Below the pieces are notes generated by a model, which did no database searches, had not been told where the DNA came from, and was given only the letters and a program-made list of their open reading frames with translations. Of a stretch of DNA of 64,000 nucleotides, positions 40,700 through 48,338 are shown piece after piece; the first letter of the stretch is position 1; the number at the start of each line of letters is the position of its first letter. The stretch is taken from positions 3,720,001 through 3,784,000 of the forward strand of contig NZ_CP094528.1 of the NCBI RefSeq assembly GCF_022811705.1, read 5' to 3'. Source of the DNA: Agromyces larvae (lineage in GTDB: Bacteria; Actinomycetota; Actinomycetes; Actinomycetales; Microbacteriaceae). The translations under genes and the position numbers were made by a program.

Positions 40700-42121
40700 A
40701 TGGACGCGGGCATGGACACGGGCTGGGTGATCTGGGCGATCGCGATCGCGGTCGGGATCCCGCTCGTGCTCGTGGTGCTCACCGAGGTGCTCGCGGCGCT
40801 GACGCGGCGCGGCAATCCGGCCGCGGGGCCCGTGCGGTTCCTGCGGAACTGGGTGGTGCCCGTCGCCGCGGTGCTCGTGTTCCTGCTGTTCGCGGTGCAG
40901 CAGCCGACCGAGCAGGTCGGCGTGCGGCTGGTCGCGACGCTGTTCGGGTTCCTGCTGATCCTGCTCGTGCTCGCCGCGTTCAACGTCGCGCTGTTCCAGA
41001 ATGCGCGAGCCGGCACGTGGCGCGATCGCATCCCGAACATCTTCGTGTCGATCGTGCGGGTGCTGCTCATCCTCGTCGGCCTCGCGCTGATCTTCTCGTG
41101 GGTGTGGGGCGCCGACGTCGGCGGGTTCTTCACCGCGCTCGGCGTGACCTCGATCGTGATCGGCCTGGCGCTGCAGAACGCGGTGGGCAGCGTCATCTCG
41201 GGGCTGCTGCTGCTGTTCGAGCAGCCGTTCAAGATCGGCGACTGGCTCGACACCGGCGATGTGCGCGGGCGGGTGATCGACGTGAACTGGCGCGCGGTGC
41301 ACATCGAGACGCCGTCGGGCACGCGCATCGTGCCGAACGCCTCGCTCGCGGGCGGTTCGTTCACGAACCTCAGCCGGCCGGCGAACGGGTATCACGTGTC
41401 GGTCGACGCGACGTTCGGCACCGATGACGCGCCGTTCGACGTGATGGCGATGCTGGCCGAGGTGGCCGGTTCGCTGCCGATGCTCGCGCCCGGCGGGCGG
41501 CCGGTCGCGCGGTACAACGGGCAGAGCGCGTACACCGTCGATCTGCCGTTGCGCAGCCCGGCGGTGGCGGCCGAGGCGAAGGGGATGCTCCTCGCATGGC
41601 TCTGGTACGCCGCCCGCCGCCGCGGGCTCGCACTCGACGGCGACGCGACCGACCCGGTCGCCGATCCCGCGCGCCTGCGGGCGGCGGTCGAGCAGGTGGC
41701 GCCGCTGCTGCACCTCGACGGCCCGGCGATCGAGGCGGTGCTCGCCGACTCGCACCTCGAGCAGTACGGCGTCGGCGAGACCGTGCAGCGGGTGGGTGTC
41801 GTGCCCCGGCACCTGCGGGTCGTGATCGAGGGGCGCATGCAGCTCTGGGCGATGGCGGGCGACCAGCGGATCGACATCGCCGCGGCCGATGCGGGGGAGT
41901 ACGTCGGGCACACGTCCCTCACCCGGGAGGCCGCGTTCGTGGGCGCGACGGCGCTCGCCGTCACGACCGTGCTCGTCATCCCGCGGGCGACGCTCGACGC
42001 GCTGGTGCGCACGCACCCCGAGATCGCGCGCAGCATCGGCCGGGTGGTGGAGAAGAAGCGGCGCCTGGTCGAGCAGGCGGTCGCGACGGCGGGCGTCGCG
42101 AGCGGCAGCCTGCTGCGGTGA
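40700..42121 (+). CDS. MscS-like channel with C-terminal cyclic-nucleotide-binding-like domain
   Basis: A 473-residue membrane protein. Four to five N-terminal helices lead to the MscS pore and beta domain (GGFFTALGVTSIVIGLALQNAVGSVISGLLLLFEQPFKIGDWLDTGDVRGRV, NASLAGGSFTNLSRP). Residues ~330-450 resemble a cyclic-nucleotide-binding domain (LEQYGVGETVQRVGVVPRHLRVVIEGRMQLW, DAGEYVGHTSLTREAAFVGATALA). The phosphate-binding cassette has His where FGE has Glu and lacks the usual PR-x-A Arg. Such bCNG-type channels respond to ligand more than tension. Coupled to the receptor gene immediately upstream; together they look like a signal-to-channel unit. Confidence 0.83.
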   Translation: MDAGMDTGWVIWAIAIAVGIPLVLVVLTEVLAALTRRGNPAAGPVRFLRNWVVPVAAVLVFLLFAVQQPTEQVGVRLVATLFGFLLILLVLAAFNVALFQNARAGTWRDRIPNIFVSIVRVLLILVGLALIFSWVWGADVGGFFTALGVTSIVIGLALQNAVGSVISGLLLLFEQPFKIGDWLDTGDVRGRVIDVNWRAVHIETPSGTRIVPNASLAGGSFTNLSRPANGYHVSVDATFGTDDAPFDVMAMLAEVAGSLPMLAPGGRPVARYNGQSAYTVDLPLRSPAVAAEAKGMLLAWLWYAARRRGLALDGDATDPVADPARLRAAVEQVAPLLHLDGPAIEAVLADSHLEQYGVGETVQRVGVVPRHLRVVIEGRMQLWAMAGDQRIDIAAADAGEYVGHTSLTREAAFVGATALAVTTVLVIPRATLDALVRTHPEIARSIGRVVEKKRRLVEQAVATAGVASGSLLR

Positions 42122-42238
42122 GACGGCGGATGCCTCGACCGCGCGTTCCCCGGATGCGACGACGGATGCCGCGAACGGAATACGCTGCTGCGCGGCATCC
42201 GACCGGCTCGCGGTGGCATCCCACCCGCTCGCTATGGA

Positions 42239-42250
42239 TAGAGTGAACGG
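42239..42250 (+). promoter_or_regulatory. -10 of the cysteine leader
   Basis: TAGAGT (42239-42244) fits TANNNT and ends six bases before the GTG of the poly-Cys ORF, making a leaderless transcript likely. Confidence 0.6.
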
Positions 42251-42280
42251 GTGATCCGTCTCTCGTGTTGCTGTCGCTGA
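42251..42280 (+). CDS. Leaderless poly-cysteine leader peptide (VIRLSCCCR)
   Basis: Nine codons, GTG ATC CGT CTC TCG TGT TGC TGT CGC then TGA, with three consecutive Cys codons. It sits 67 bp ahead of the cystathionine beta-synthase gene and its GTG is six bases from a -10 hexamer. Poly-Cys leaderless short ORFs are known in mycobacteria as cysteine-responsive attenuators of sulfur-assimilation operons: ribosome stalling at Cys codons when Cys-tRNA is scarce changes downstream expression. By analogy this peptide should tune the cbs-metB operon. Too short for homology; the call rests on position, codon content and promoter spacing. Confidence 0.7.
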   Translation: MIRLSCCCR

Positions 42281-42347
42281 CCACCCCACCCGCGACCCCC
42301 GACATGAGCGGCGCAACGGCGCGCGCGAACCCAAAAGGACTGACCAC

Positions 42348-43715
42348 ATGCGCTATGCAGAGAACATCGCCGACCTCGTCGGCCGCACCCCCCTCGTCAA
42401 GCTGAACCGCGTCACCGCGGGCGTCACCGAGGCCACCGTGCTCGCCAAGGTCGAGTACCTGAACCCGGGCGGTTCGGTGAAGGACCGCATCGCGTCGCGC
42501 ATGATCGACGCCGCCGAACGCGAGGGCCTGCTGAAGCCCGGCGGCACGATCGTCGAGCCGACCAGCGGCAACACCGGTGTGGGCCTCGCGCTCGTCGCAC
42601 AGCAGCGCGGCTACCGCTGCATCTTCGTCGTGCCCGACAAGTTCGGCGAGGAGAAGCGCAACGTGCTGGCCGCCTACGGCGCCGAGGTGGTCGTGACGCC
42701 GACGTCGGTCGCGCCCGAGAGCCCCGAGTCGTACTACGGCGTCTCCGACCGGCTCGCCCGCGAGATCCCGGGCGCCTACAAACCGAACCAGTTCGCGAAC
42801 CCCAACGGGCCGCGCGCGCACTACGAGACGACCGGCCCCGAGATCTGGGCGGACACCGAGGGGCGCGTGACGCACTTCGTCGCCGGCATCGGCACCGGCG
42901 GCACCATCACCGGCACGGGCCGCTACCTGCGCGAGGTGTCGGACGATCGGGTGCGGGTCATCGGCGCCGACCCCGAAGGGTCGGTGTACTCGGGCGGCAC
43001 CGGGCGGCCGTACTTCGTCGAGGGCGTCGGCGAGGACATGTGGCCCGACACGTACGACCCGGCCGTGCCGAACGAGGTGCTCGCGATCAGCGACGCCGAC
43101 TCGTTCCGGATGACCCGTCGCCTCGCCCGCGAAGAGGGGCTGCTCGTGGGCGGCTCGAGCGGCATGGCGGTGGCCGCCGCGCTGCAGGCCGCGAAGGGCG
43201 CCTCGCCCGACGACGTCTTCGTGGTGCTGCTGCCCGACGGCGGCCGCGGCTACCTGGGCAAGATCTTCAACGACAAGTGGATGCGCGCGTACGGCTTCGG
43301 CAACGCGCCATCCGGTCACAGCGTCGCCGACCTGCTCGCGGCGAAGGCCGACCGCACCGCCCCGCTCGTCTACGCGCACCCGGCCGAATCGGTGCGCGAG
43401 GCGATCGACCGCATGACCGACACGGGCGTCTCGCAGCTGCTGGTGCTCTCGGCGGAGCCGCCCGTCGTGCTCGGCGAGGTGCGCGGAGCGGTGCACGAGA
43501 ACGAACTGCTCGAGCTCGTGTTCTCGGGCAAGGTGAAGCTCACCGACCCGGTCACCGCGGTGATCGGCGAACCGCTGCCGCTCATCGGCGTGAACGAGCC
43601 CGTCGCGGCCGCGCGCCAGGCCCTCGGCGACCGGCCCGCGCTGCTCGTCGCCGACGGCGGCAAGGCGCTCGGCGTCGTCACCCGATCCGACCTGCTCACC
43701 TACCTCTCCCACTAG
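42348..43715 (+). CDS. cbs: Cystathionine beta-synthase
   Basis: A 455-residue fold type II PLP enzyme: PLP lysine Lys45 in NPGGSVKDRIA, TSGNTG phosphate-side loop, GTGGTITGTGRYLRE and the C-terminal Ser in VGGSSGM. Residues ~340-455 form two CBS domains (AESVREAIDRMTDTGVSQLLVLS, VAAARQALGDRPALLVADGG). It condenses serine with homocysteine to cystathionine; length and CBS pair distinguish it from O-acetylserine sulfhydrylases. With the next gene it provides transsulfuration. ATG at 42348 after AAAAGGA. Likely under the poly-Cys leader. Confidence 0.93.
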   Translation: MRYAENIADLVGRTPLVKLNRVTAGVTEATVLAKVEYLNPGGSVKDRIASRMIDAAEREGLLKPGGTIVEPTSGNTGVGLALVAQQRGYRCIFVVPDKFGEEKRNVLAAYGAEVVVTPTSVAPESPESYYGVSDRLAREIPGAYKPNQFANPNGPRAHYETTGPEIWADTEGRVTHFVAGIGTGGTITGTGRYLREVSDDRVRVIGADPEGSVYSGGTGRPYFVEGVGEDMWPDTYDPAVPNEVLAISDADSFRMTRRLAREEGLLVGGSSGMAVAAALQAAKGASPDDVFVVLLPDGGRGYLGKIFNDKWMRAYGFGNAPSGHSVADLLAAKADRTAPLVYAHPAESVREAIDRMTDTGVSQLLVLSAEPPVVLGEVRGAVHENELLELVFSGKVKLTDPVTAVIGEPLPLIGVNEPVAAARQALGDRPALLVADGGKALGVVTRSDLLTYLSH

Positions 43716-43728
43716 GACGGACCCAGAC

Positions 43729-44895
43729 ATGAGCATTCCCGACCAGAGCGGGTTCGACACCCGCGCCATCCACGCCGGCCAGGAGTTCGACCCGACGACC
43801 GGTGCGGTCATCCCGCCCGTCTACCTCACCTCGACGTACGTGCAGGACGGCATCGGAGGCCTGCGCAACGGGTACGAGTACTCGCGCGGCGGCAACCCCA
43901 CGCGCACCGCACTCGAGACGCAGCTCGCGGCACTCGAGGGAGGCATCCGCGGCCTGTCCTTCGCATCGGGCCTCGCCGCCGAGGACGCGCTGCTGCGCAC
44001 CGTGCTGCGCCCGGGCGACCACGTCGTCATCGGCAACGACGTGTACGGCGGCACGCACCGGCTCATCCGCCGCATCTTCGGCGAATGGGGCGTGACGCAC
44101 TCGACCGTCGACACGAGCGACCTCGCCGCGGTCGAGGCGGCGATCGAACTCGGCACGACCAAGGTGCTCTGGGTCGAGACGCCCTCGAACCCGCTCATGA
44201 AGATCAGCGACGTCGCGGCGCTCGCCGAGATCGGCCAGGAGGCCGGGCTGATCACGGTCGTCGACAACACGTTCGCGAGCCCCGCGCTGCAGCAGCCGAT
44301 CGCGCTCGGCGCCGACGTCGTCGTGCACTCGACCACGAAGTACCTGGGCGGTCACTCCGACGTGATCGGCGGTGCGCTCGTGTTCGCCGCCGGGCAGGAG
44401 GAGCTGGCCGAGCGGGTCGCGTTCACGCAGTTCGCCGCGGGCGCGGTCTCGGGGCCGTTCGACGCGTTCCTCACCTCGCGCGGGATCAAGACCCTCGGTA
44501 TCCGGATGCAGCGGCACTCGTCGAACGCCCAGGCCCTGGCCGAGCGGCTCGTGGGGCACCCGGGCGTCGCGCGGGTGCTGTACCCCGGGCTGCCCACGCA
44601 CCCGGGGCACGAACTGGCGGCGCGGCAGATGTCGGGGTTCGGCGGCATGCTCTCGATCGAGCTCGCGGGCGGCGGCGTCGCCGCTCGGCGGTTCGCCGAG
44701 TCGACGCACGTGTTCCAGCTCGCCGAGTCGCTCGGCGGCATCGAATCGCTCGTGAACCACCCCTGGTCGATGACGCACGCGTCGGTGCGCGGCACCGAGG
44801 CGGAGGTGCCCGAGTCGATCGTGCGGCTCTCCGTCGGCATCGAGGACGTCGAAGACCTGCTCGCCGACATCGACGCCGCGCTCGGCGCGCTGTAG
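43729..44895 (+). CDS. metB: Cystathionine gamma-synthase
   Basis: A 388-residue fold type I PLP enzyme. HSTTKYLGGHSDVIGG contains the PLP lysine (Lys204); YEYSRGGNPTRTALE, LSFASGLAAEDALL and VDNTFASPALQQPI are family signatures, and HPWSMTHASV closes the active site. It joins cysteine with an activated homoserine to form cystathionine; gamma-lyase activity cannot be excluded by sequence alone, as the two families are close. Starts 13 bp after cbs, same operon. Confidence 0.88.
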   Translation: MSIPDQSGFDTRAIHAGQEFDPTTGAVIPPVYLTSTYVQDGIGGLRNGYEYSRGGNPTRTALETQLAALEGGIRGLSFASGLAAEDALLRTVLRPGDHVVIGNDVYGGTHRLIRRIFGEWGVTHSTVDTSDLAAVEAAIELGTTKVLWVETPSNPLMKISDVAALAEIGQEAGLITVVDNTFASPALQQPIALGADVVVHSTTKYLGGHSDVIGGALVFAAGQEELAERVAFTQFAAGAVSGPFDAFLTSRGIKTLGIRMQRHSSNAQALAERLVGHPGVARVLYPGLPTHPGHELAARQMSGFGGMLSIELAGGGVAARRFAESTHVFQLAESLGGIESLVNHPWSMTHASVRGTEAEVPESIVRLSVGIEDVEDLLADIDAALGAL

Positions 44896-44936
44896 CGCGC
44901 GGCGCGCCGGCGGTGCCTGCGCCGTCGCGCCCATCG

Positions 44937-45070
44937 CCGCCTGCGCGCTGCCGCCACGTTCTCCACCACCGCCTGCGCCACTTCGGCGCCCTCTGCACCA
45001 CCTCGGCTGGCGCGGAGGACGCCGAACTGGCGCAGCGGCGAGGTGTGGCGGCGAGGCCGGGCGCGGCGCG
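44937..45070. repeat. Long imperfect palindrome in intergenic region
   Basis: CTGCGCCACTTCGGCG (44973-44988) and CGCCGAACTGGCGCAG (45020-45035) pair at 15 of 16 positions; flanking CGCCGCC- and GGCGGCG-rich blocks can extend the fold to about 44937-45070. The rest of the 44896-45147 gap shows no ORF I trust. Terminator for metB, small RNA or decayed repeat are possible. Confidence 0.5.
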
Positions 45071-45147
45071 CGAGTGTGGCAGGATCTCGCCGAAGGCGGG
45101 CAGGACTGCCATCGTCCGGTGTCGGCGGGATGCCCCAGACTGATCGG

Positions 45148-46455
45148 GTGACCACGACGACGGATGCCCCGGCCACCGCGCCGACCGCGCACGGCGGTTC
45201 GCTCGGGCTCGGCCAGGGCACCGCGCTCTACGTCGCGAGCGTGCTGGGCACCGGCATCCTGGCGCTGCCGGGCCTCGCCGCGGCGGCCGCCGGGCCGGCC
45301 TCCATCGTGGCGGTCGCGGCCGTGCTCGTGCTCTCGATCCCGCTCGCGGGCACCTTCGCCGCCCTCGCGTCGCGATTCCCCGACCCGGGCGGTGTCGCGA
45401 GCTACGCCCGCCGCGTGTTCGGCGACACGGTCGCCCGCATGACGGGGTACTGGTTCTTCTTCGGCGTCTGCGTCGGCGCCCCGGTGGTGACGCTGCTCTG
45501 CGGCGAGTACGTGGTCGCCGCGCTCGGCGTCGACCGCTCGGCCGTGCCGTTCATCGCCGCGGCGATCTTCGTGCCGCCCTACGTGATCAGCTGGTTCGGC
45601 GTGCGCGTCGCGGGCTGGGTGCAACTCGTGCTGACGGGGCTGCTGCTCGCGGTGGTGGTCGGGGTCGTCGCGGTCACGTTCCCCCACGTCGAGGCCGAGT
45701 CGTTCACGCCGTTCCTGCCGCACGGCTGGGCGGGCGTCGGCACGGCGATCAGCCTGTTCGTGTGGGCGTTCGCCGGGTGGGAGGTCGGCACCCACATCGC
45801 CGGCGAGTTCAAGAACCCGCAGCGCATCATCCCCATCGCGACGGCGATCGCCATCGTCGTCGTCGGGCTCGGCTACCTCGCCCTGCAGGTCGTGACGGTC
45901 GGCGTGCTCGGCGACCGCGCGGGCGCAGGGGTGGTGCCGCTCATCGACCTCGTCGACGTCGTGCTGCCGGGTGTCGGCCCCGCGATCGTCGCCGCCATCG
46001 CGGTCATCGTCACCACCGGTGTGATGAACGCCTACCTGCCGGCGTTCGGCAACCTCGGCGCCGCGCTCGGCCGCGACGGCGACCTGCCGCGCTTCTTCGC
46101 GAAGGGCGCCGCGGGCGGCGAGGTGCCGCGCCGCGCGCTCGCGCTCTCGGGGCTCGTCAGCGCGGTGTACTTCGCACTCGTGGTCGCCAACGGCGGCGAG
46201 CTGTCGACGTTCATCCTCATCCACACGAGCAACATGGTGGCGATCTACTTCGTCGGCATGCTCGCCGCGACCCTGCTGCTGCGACGGTTCAGCGTCGGCT
46301 GGTGGCTCGCGGTCGTCGCGACCGTGCTCACCGCGGGGCTCCTCGTGCTCGCGGGCGGCAATCTGCTCGTGCCGGCCGTGCTGGCCGTGGCATCCGTGGT
46401 CGTCACCGTCGTCCGTCGCATCCGTCGCCCTTCCCCGAATCTGGAGACCGAATGA
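45148..46455 (+). CDS. APC-family amino acid permease
   Basis: A 435-residue permease with 11-12 helices: GTALYVASVLGTGILALPGLAAAAAGPASIVA is the APC helix 1 motif (GTGI), SRFPDPGGVASYARRVFGD follows, and WAFAGWEVGTHIAGEFKNPQR is the helix 6-7 signature. The GTG at 45148 is chosen because CAGACT lies six bases upstream; ATG at 45130 gives six more residues. Overlaps the cyclase-family hydrolase (ATGA), suggesting import of an amino acid or amine derivative linked to that enzyme. Confidence 0.85.
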   Translation: MTTTTDAPATAPTAHGGSLGLGQGTALYVASVLGTGILALPGLAAAAAGPASIVAVAAVLVLSIPLAGTFAALASRFPDPGGVASYARRVFGDTVARMTGYWFFFGVCVGAPVVTLLCGEYVVAALGVDRSAVPFIAAAIFVPPYVISWFGVRVAGWVQLVLTGLLLAVVVGVVAVTFPHVEAESFTPFLPHGWAGVGTAISLFVWAFAGWEVGTHIAGEFKNPQRIIPIATAIAIVVVGLGYLALQVVTVGVLGDRAGAGVVPLIDLVDVVLPGVGPAIVAAIAVIVTTGVMNAYLPAFGNLGAALGRDGDLPRFFAKGAAGGEVPRRALALSGLVSAVYFALVVANGGELSTFILIHTSNMVAIYFVGMLAATLLLRRFSVGWWLAVVATVLTAGLLVLAGGNLLVPAVLAVASVVVTVVRRIRRPSPNLETE

Positions 46456-47372
46456 CCGAGTACCGTGCCGTCTTCGACGCCGACGTCGCCTTCCTGAACG
46501 GCGGGGGCCTGCGCGCCGAGGGGTTCCGCCTGGATCTGCCCGCGCCCGACCTCGACGCCGACGAGATCGGGCGGCTGCTCGTGCAGCATCTGGGGCTCGC
46601 GATGGTCGGGCGGGTCGACCTGGCGAACCTCGAGGTGGTCGAAGAGGCGCACAAGGGCTCGCGCGGCATCGCTCCGACGAGCGAGCACCGAACGGATGCC
46701 GCGTCCGCCCGCCGGCTCGTCGACCTCAGCCACCCGATCCGCGAGGGGCTGGTGACGTATCCGGGCATCCCGGCGCCGACCTTCGCGCCGCACCTCACCC
46801 GCGAGGCGTCGCGTGCGGTGTACGCGCCGGGCACCGAGTTCGGGATCGACCTCATCACGATGGCGGGCAACACGGGCACCTACCTCGACAGCCCCTTCCA
46901 CCGCTACGCCGACGGCGGCGACCTCGCCTCGCTGCGGCTCGACACGCTCGTCGGGTTGCGCGCCGAGGTCTTCCGGTTGACGGATGCGACGGAGCGCGGC
47001 ATCCCGGCCGAGGTGTTCGCCGACCGGGTCGACGACCTGCGCGGCGCGGCCGTGCTGCTGCACACCGGGTGGGACGCGCACTTCGGCCGGCCCGAGTACG
47101 GGGTGGGTTCGCCGTTCCTCACCGGCGAGGGCGCGCGGTTCCTGGTCGACGCCGGTGCGGTGCTCGTGGGCATCGACGCGCTGAACATCGACGACACCGA
47201 GTCGGGCGGCGAACGGCCGGCGCACTCGATCCTGCTCGCGGCGGGCGTGCACGTGGTCGAGCACCTCACGGGGCTCGCCGGCGTCCCGCCGCGCGGCGCC
47301 CGGTTCAACGCGGTGCCGCCGCGCGTCGAGGGGTTCGGCACCTTCCCGGTGCGCGCCTTCGCCGAGGTCTGA
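46452..47372 (+). CDS. Cyclase-family (KynB-like fold) protein with N-terminal extension
   Basis: A 306-residue protein. Residues ~88-306 follow the cyclase/kynurenine formamidase fold: VDLSHPIREGLVTYPGIPAP, DLITMAGNTGTYLDSPFHRY, VGIDALNIDD and GVHVVEHLTGLAGVP. In canonical members the metal site is HxGTHxDxPxH; here it reads NTGTYLDSPFH, so two His are replaced by Asn and Tyr while Asp and the last His remain. About 85 residues precede the domain and are not recognised. Coupled to an amino acid permease; amide or lactone hydrolysis is possible, metal use uncertain. Confidence 0.78.
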   Translation: MTEYRAVFDADVAFLNGGGLRAEGFRLDLPAPDLDADEIGRLLVQHLGLAMVGRVDLANLEVVEEAHKGSRGIAPTSEHRTDAASARRLVDLSHPIREGLVTYPGIPAPTFAPHLTREASRAVYAPGTEFGIDLITMAGNTGTYLDSPFHRYADGGDLASLRLDTLVGLRAEVFRLTDATERGIPAEVFADRVDDLRGAAVLLHTGWDAHFGRPEYGVGSPFLTGEGARFLVDAGAVLVGIDALNIDDTESGGERPAHSILLAAGVHVVEHLTGLAGVPPRGARFNAVPPRVEGFGTFPVRAFAEV

Positions 47373-47381
47373 CCGCCCGCC

Positions 47382-47454
47382 CGCCGGTCGAGACGCGCCC
47401 GGTCGCGGGGTCTCGAGACGTGTCCCCACTGCGCGCCGGCGGCTTCGACCGGCG
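47382..47454. repeat. Inverted repeats after cyclase-family gene
   Basis: CGCCGGTCGA (47382-47391) and TCGACCGGCG (47445-47454) are perfect inverted repeats enclosing the palindrome GTCTCGAGAC (47410-47419). Possible terminator or dispersed element. Confidence 0.45.
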
Positions 47455-47507
47455 ACGGCAGGTGCGGCGCGGTGGCGAGCGGGACCGGTCTGGGTGAGGA
47501 TGGAGGA

Positions 47508-48338
47508 ATGATCGCTCCCGAGTACGCCCTGCGCGACGGCAACCGGATCCCGGCTCTCGGGCTCGGCACCTACGGCTTGAACGACGAGGCCGGCGTCGAC
47601 GCGGTGCTCACCGCGATCGATGACGGCTACCGCCTGCTCGACACGGCGTACAACTACGGCAACGAACAGGTCGTCGGCGACGCGGTCGCCCGCACCGATG
47701 TCGACCGCAGCGACCTCATCATCACCACCAAGCTGCCCGGCCGCCACCACGGGTACGACGAGACGCTGCAGAGCTTCGAGGAGTCGCGCCGCCGCCTCGG
47801 GGTCGAGTGGATCGATCTGTACCTCATCCACTGGCCGAACCCGAGCGTCGACAAGTACGTCGACACGTGGCGGGCGATGATCTCGCTGCGCGAGAAGGGG
47901 CTCGCCCGCTCCATCGGCGTCTCGAACTTCACCGAGCAGATGCTCACCCGGCTCGGCGACGAGACCGGCCTGCTGCCCGTCGTCAATCAGGTCGAACTGC
48001 ACCCGTACTTCCCGCAGGCGGCGCTGCGCGCCTTCCACGACGAGCACGGCATCCGCACCGAGAGCTGGAGCCCGCTGGGCAAGCGCAGCGCCCTGCTCGA
48101 CGAGCCGGTGATCACCGAGCTCGCCGCCCGCCACGGCGTCACGCCCGCCCAGCTGGTGCTGCGCTGGCACGTCGAGCTCGAGACCATCCCCATTCCGAAG
48201 TCGGCCGACGCCGCCCGCCGACGGGCGAACCTCGACGTGTTCGGGTTCACGCTCGCCCCCGAAGAGGTCGAGGCGATCTCCGCGCTCGAGCGCGGCCGCC
48301 TGTGGGGCGGCGACCCGAACATGCACGAGGAGTTGTGA
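47508..48338 (+). CDS. Aldo/keto reductase
   Basis: A 276-residue AKR with the full tetrad: Asp and Tyr in LLDTAYNYGNE, Lys in IITTKLPG and His in DLYLIHWPNP. NADPH site segments IPIPKSADAARRRANLDVF are present. Similar to 2,5-diketo-D-gluconate reductase-like enzymes that reduce carbonyls of sugars and aldehydes. ATG follows GGAGGA. Overlaps the MFS gene (GTGA). Confidence 0.9.
   Translation: MIAPEYALRDGNRIPALGLGTYGLNDEAGVDAVLTAIDDGYRLLDTAYNYGNEQVVGDAVARTDVDRSDLIITTKLPGRHHGYDETLQSFEESRRRLGVEWIDLYLIHWPNPSVDKYVDTWRAMISLREKGLARSIGVSNFTEQMLTRLGDETGLLPVVNQVELHPYFPQAALRAFHDEHGIRTESWSPLGKRSALLDEPVITELAARHGVTPAQLVLRWHVELETIPIPKSADAARRRANLDVFGFTLAPEEVEAISALERGRLWGGDPNMHEEL

Noticed and set aside
38505..42121. 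Pycsar-like anti-phage system (cyclase plus nucleotide-gated effector)
   Set aside because: The effector is an MscS-type channel and the cyclase has a large external sensor and HAMP; Pycsar cyclases are soluble and paired with TIR or TM effectors. No defence genes are near.
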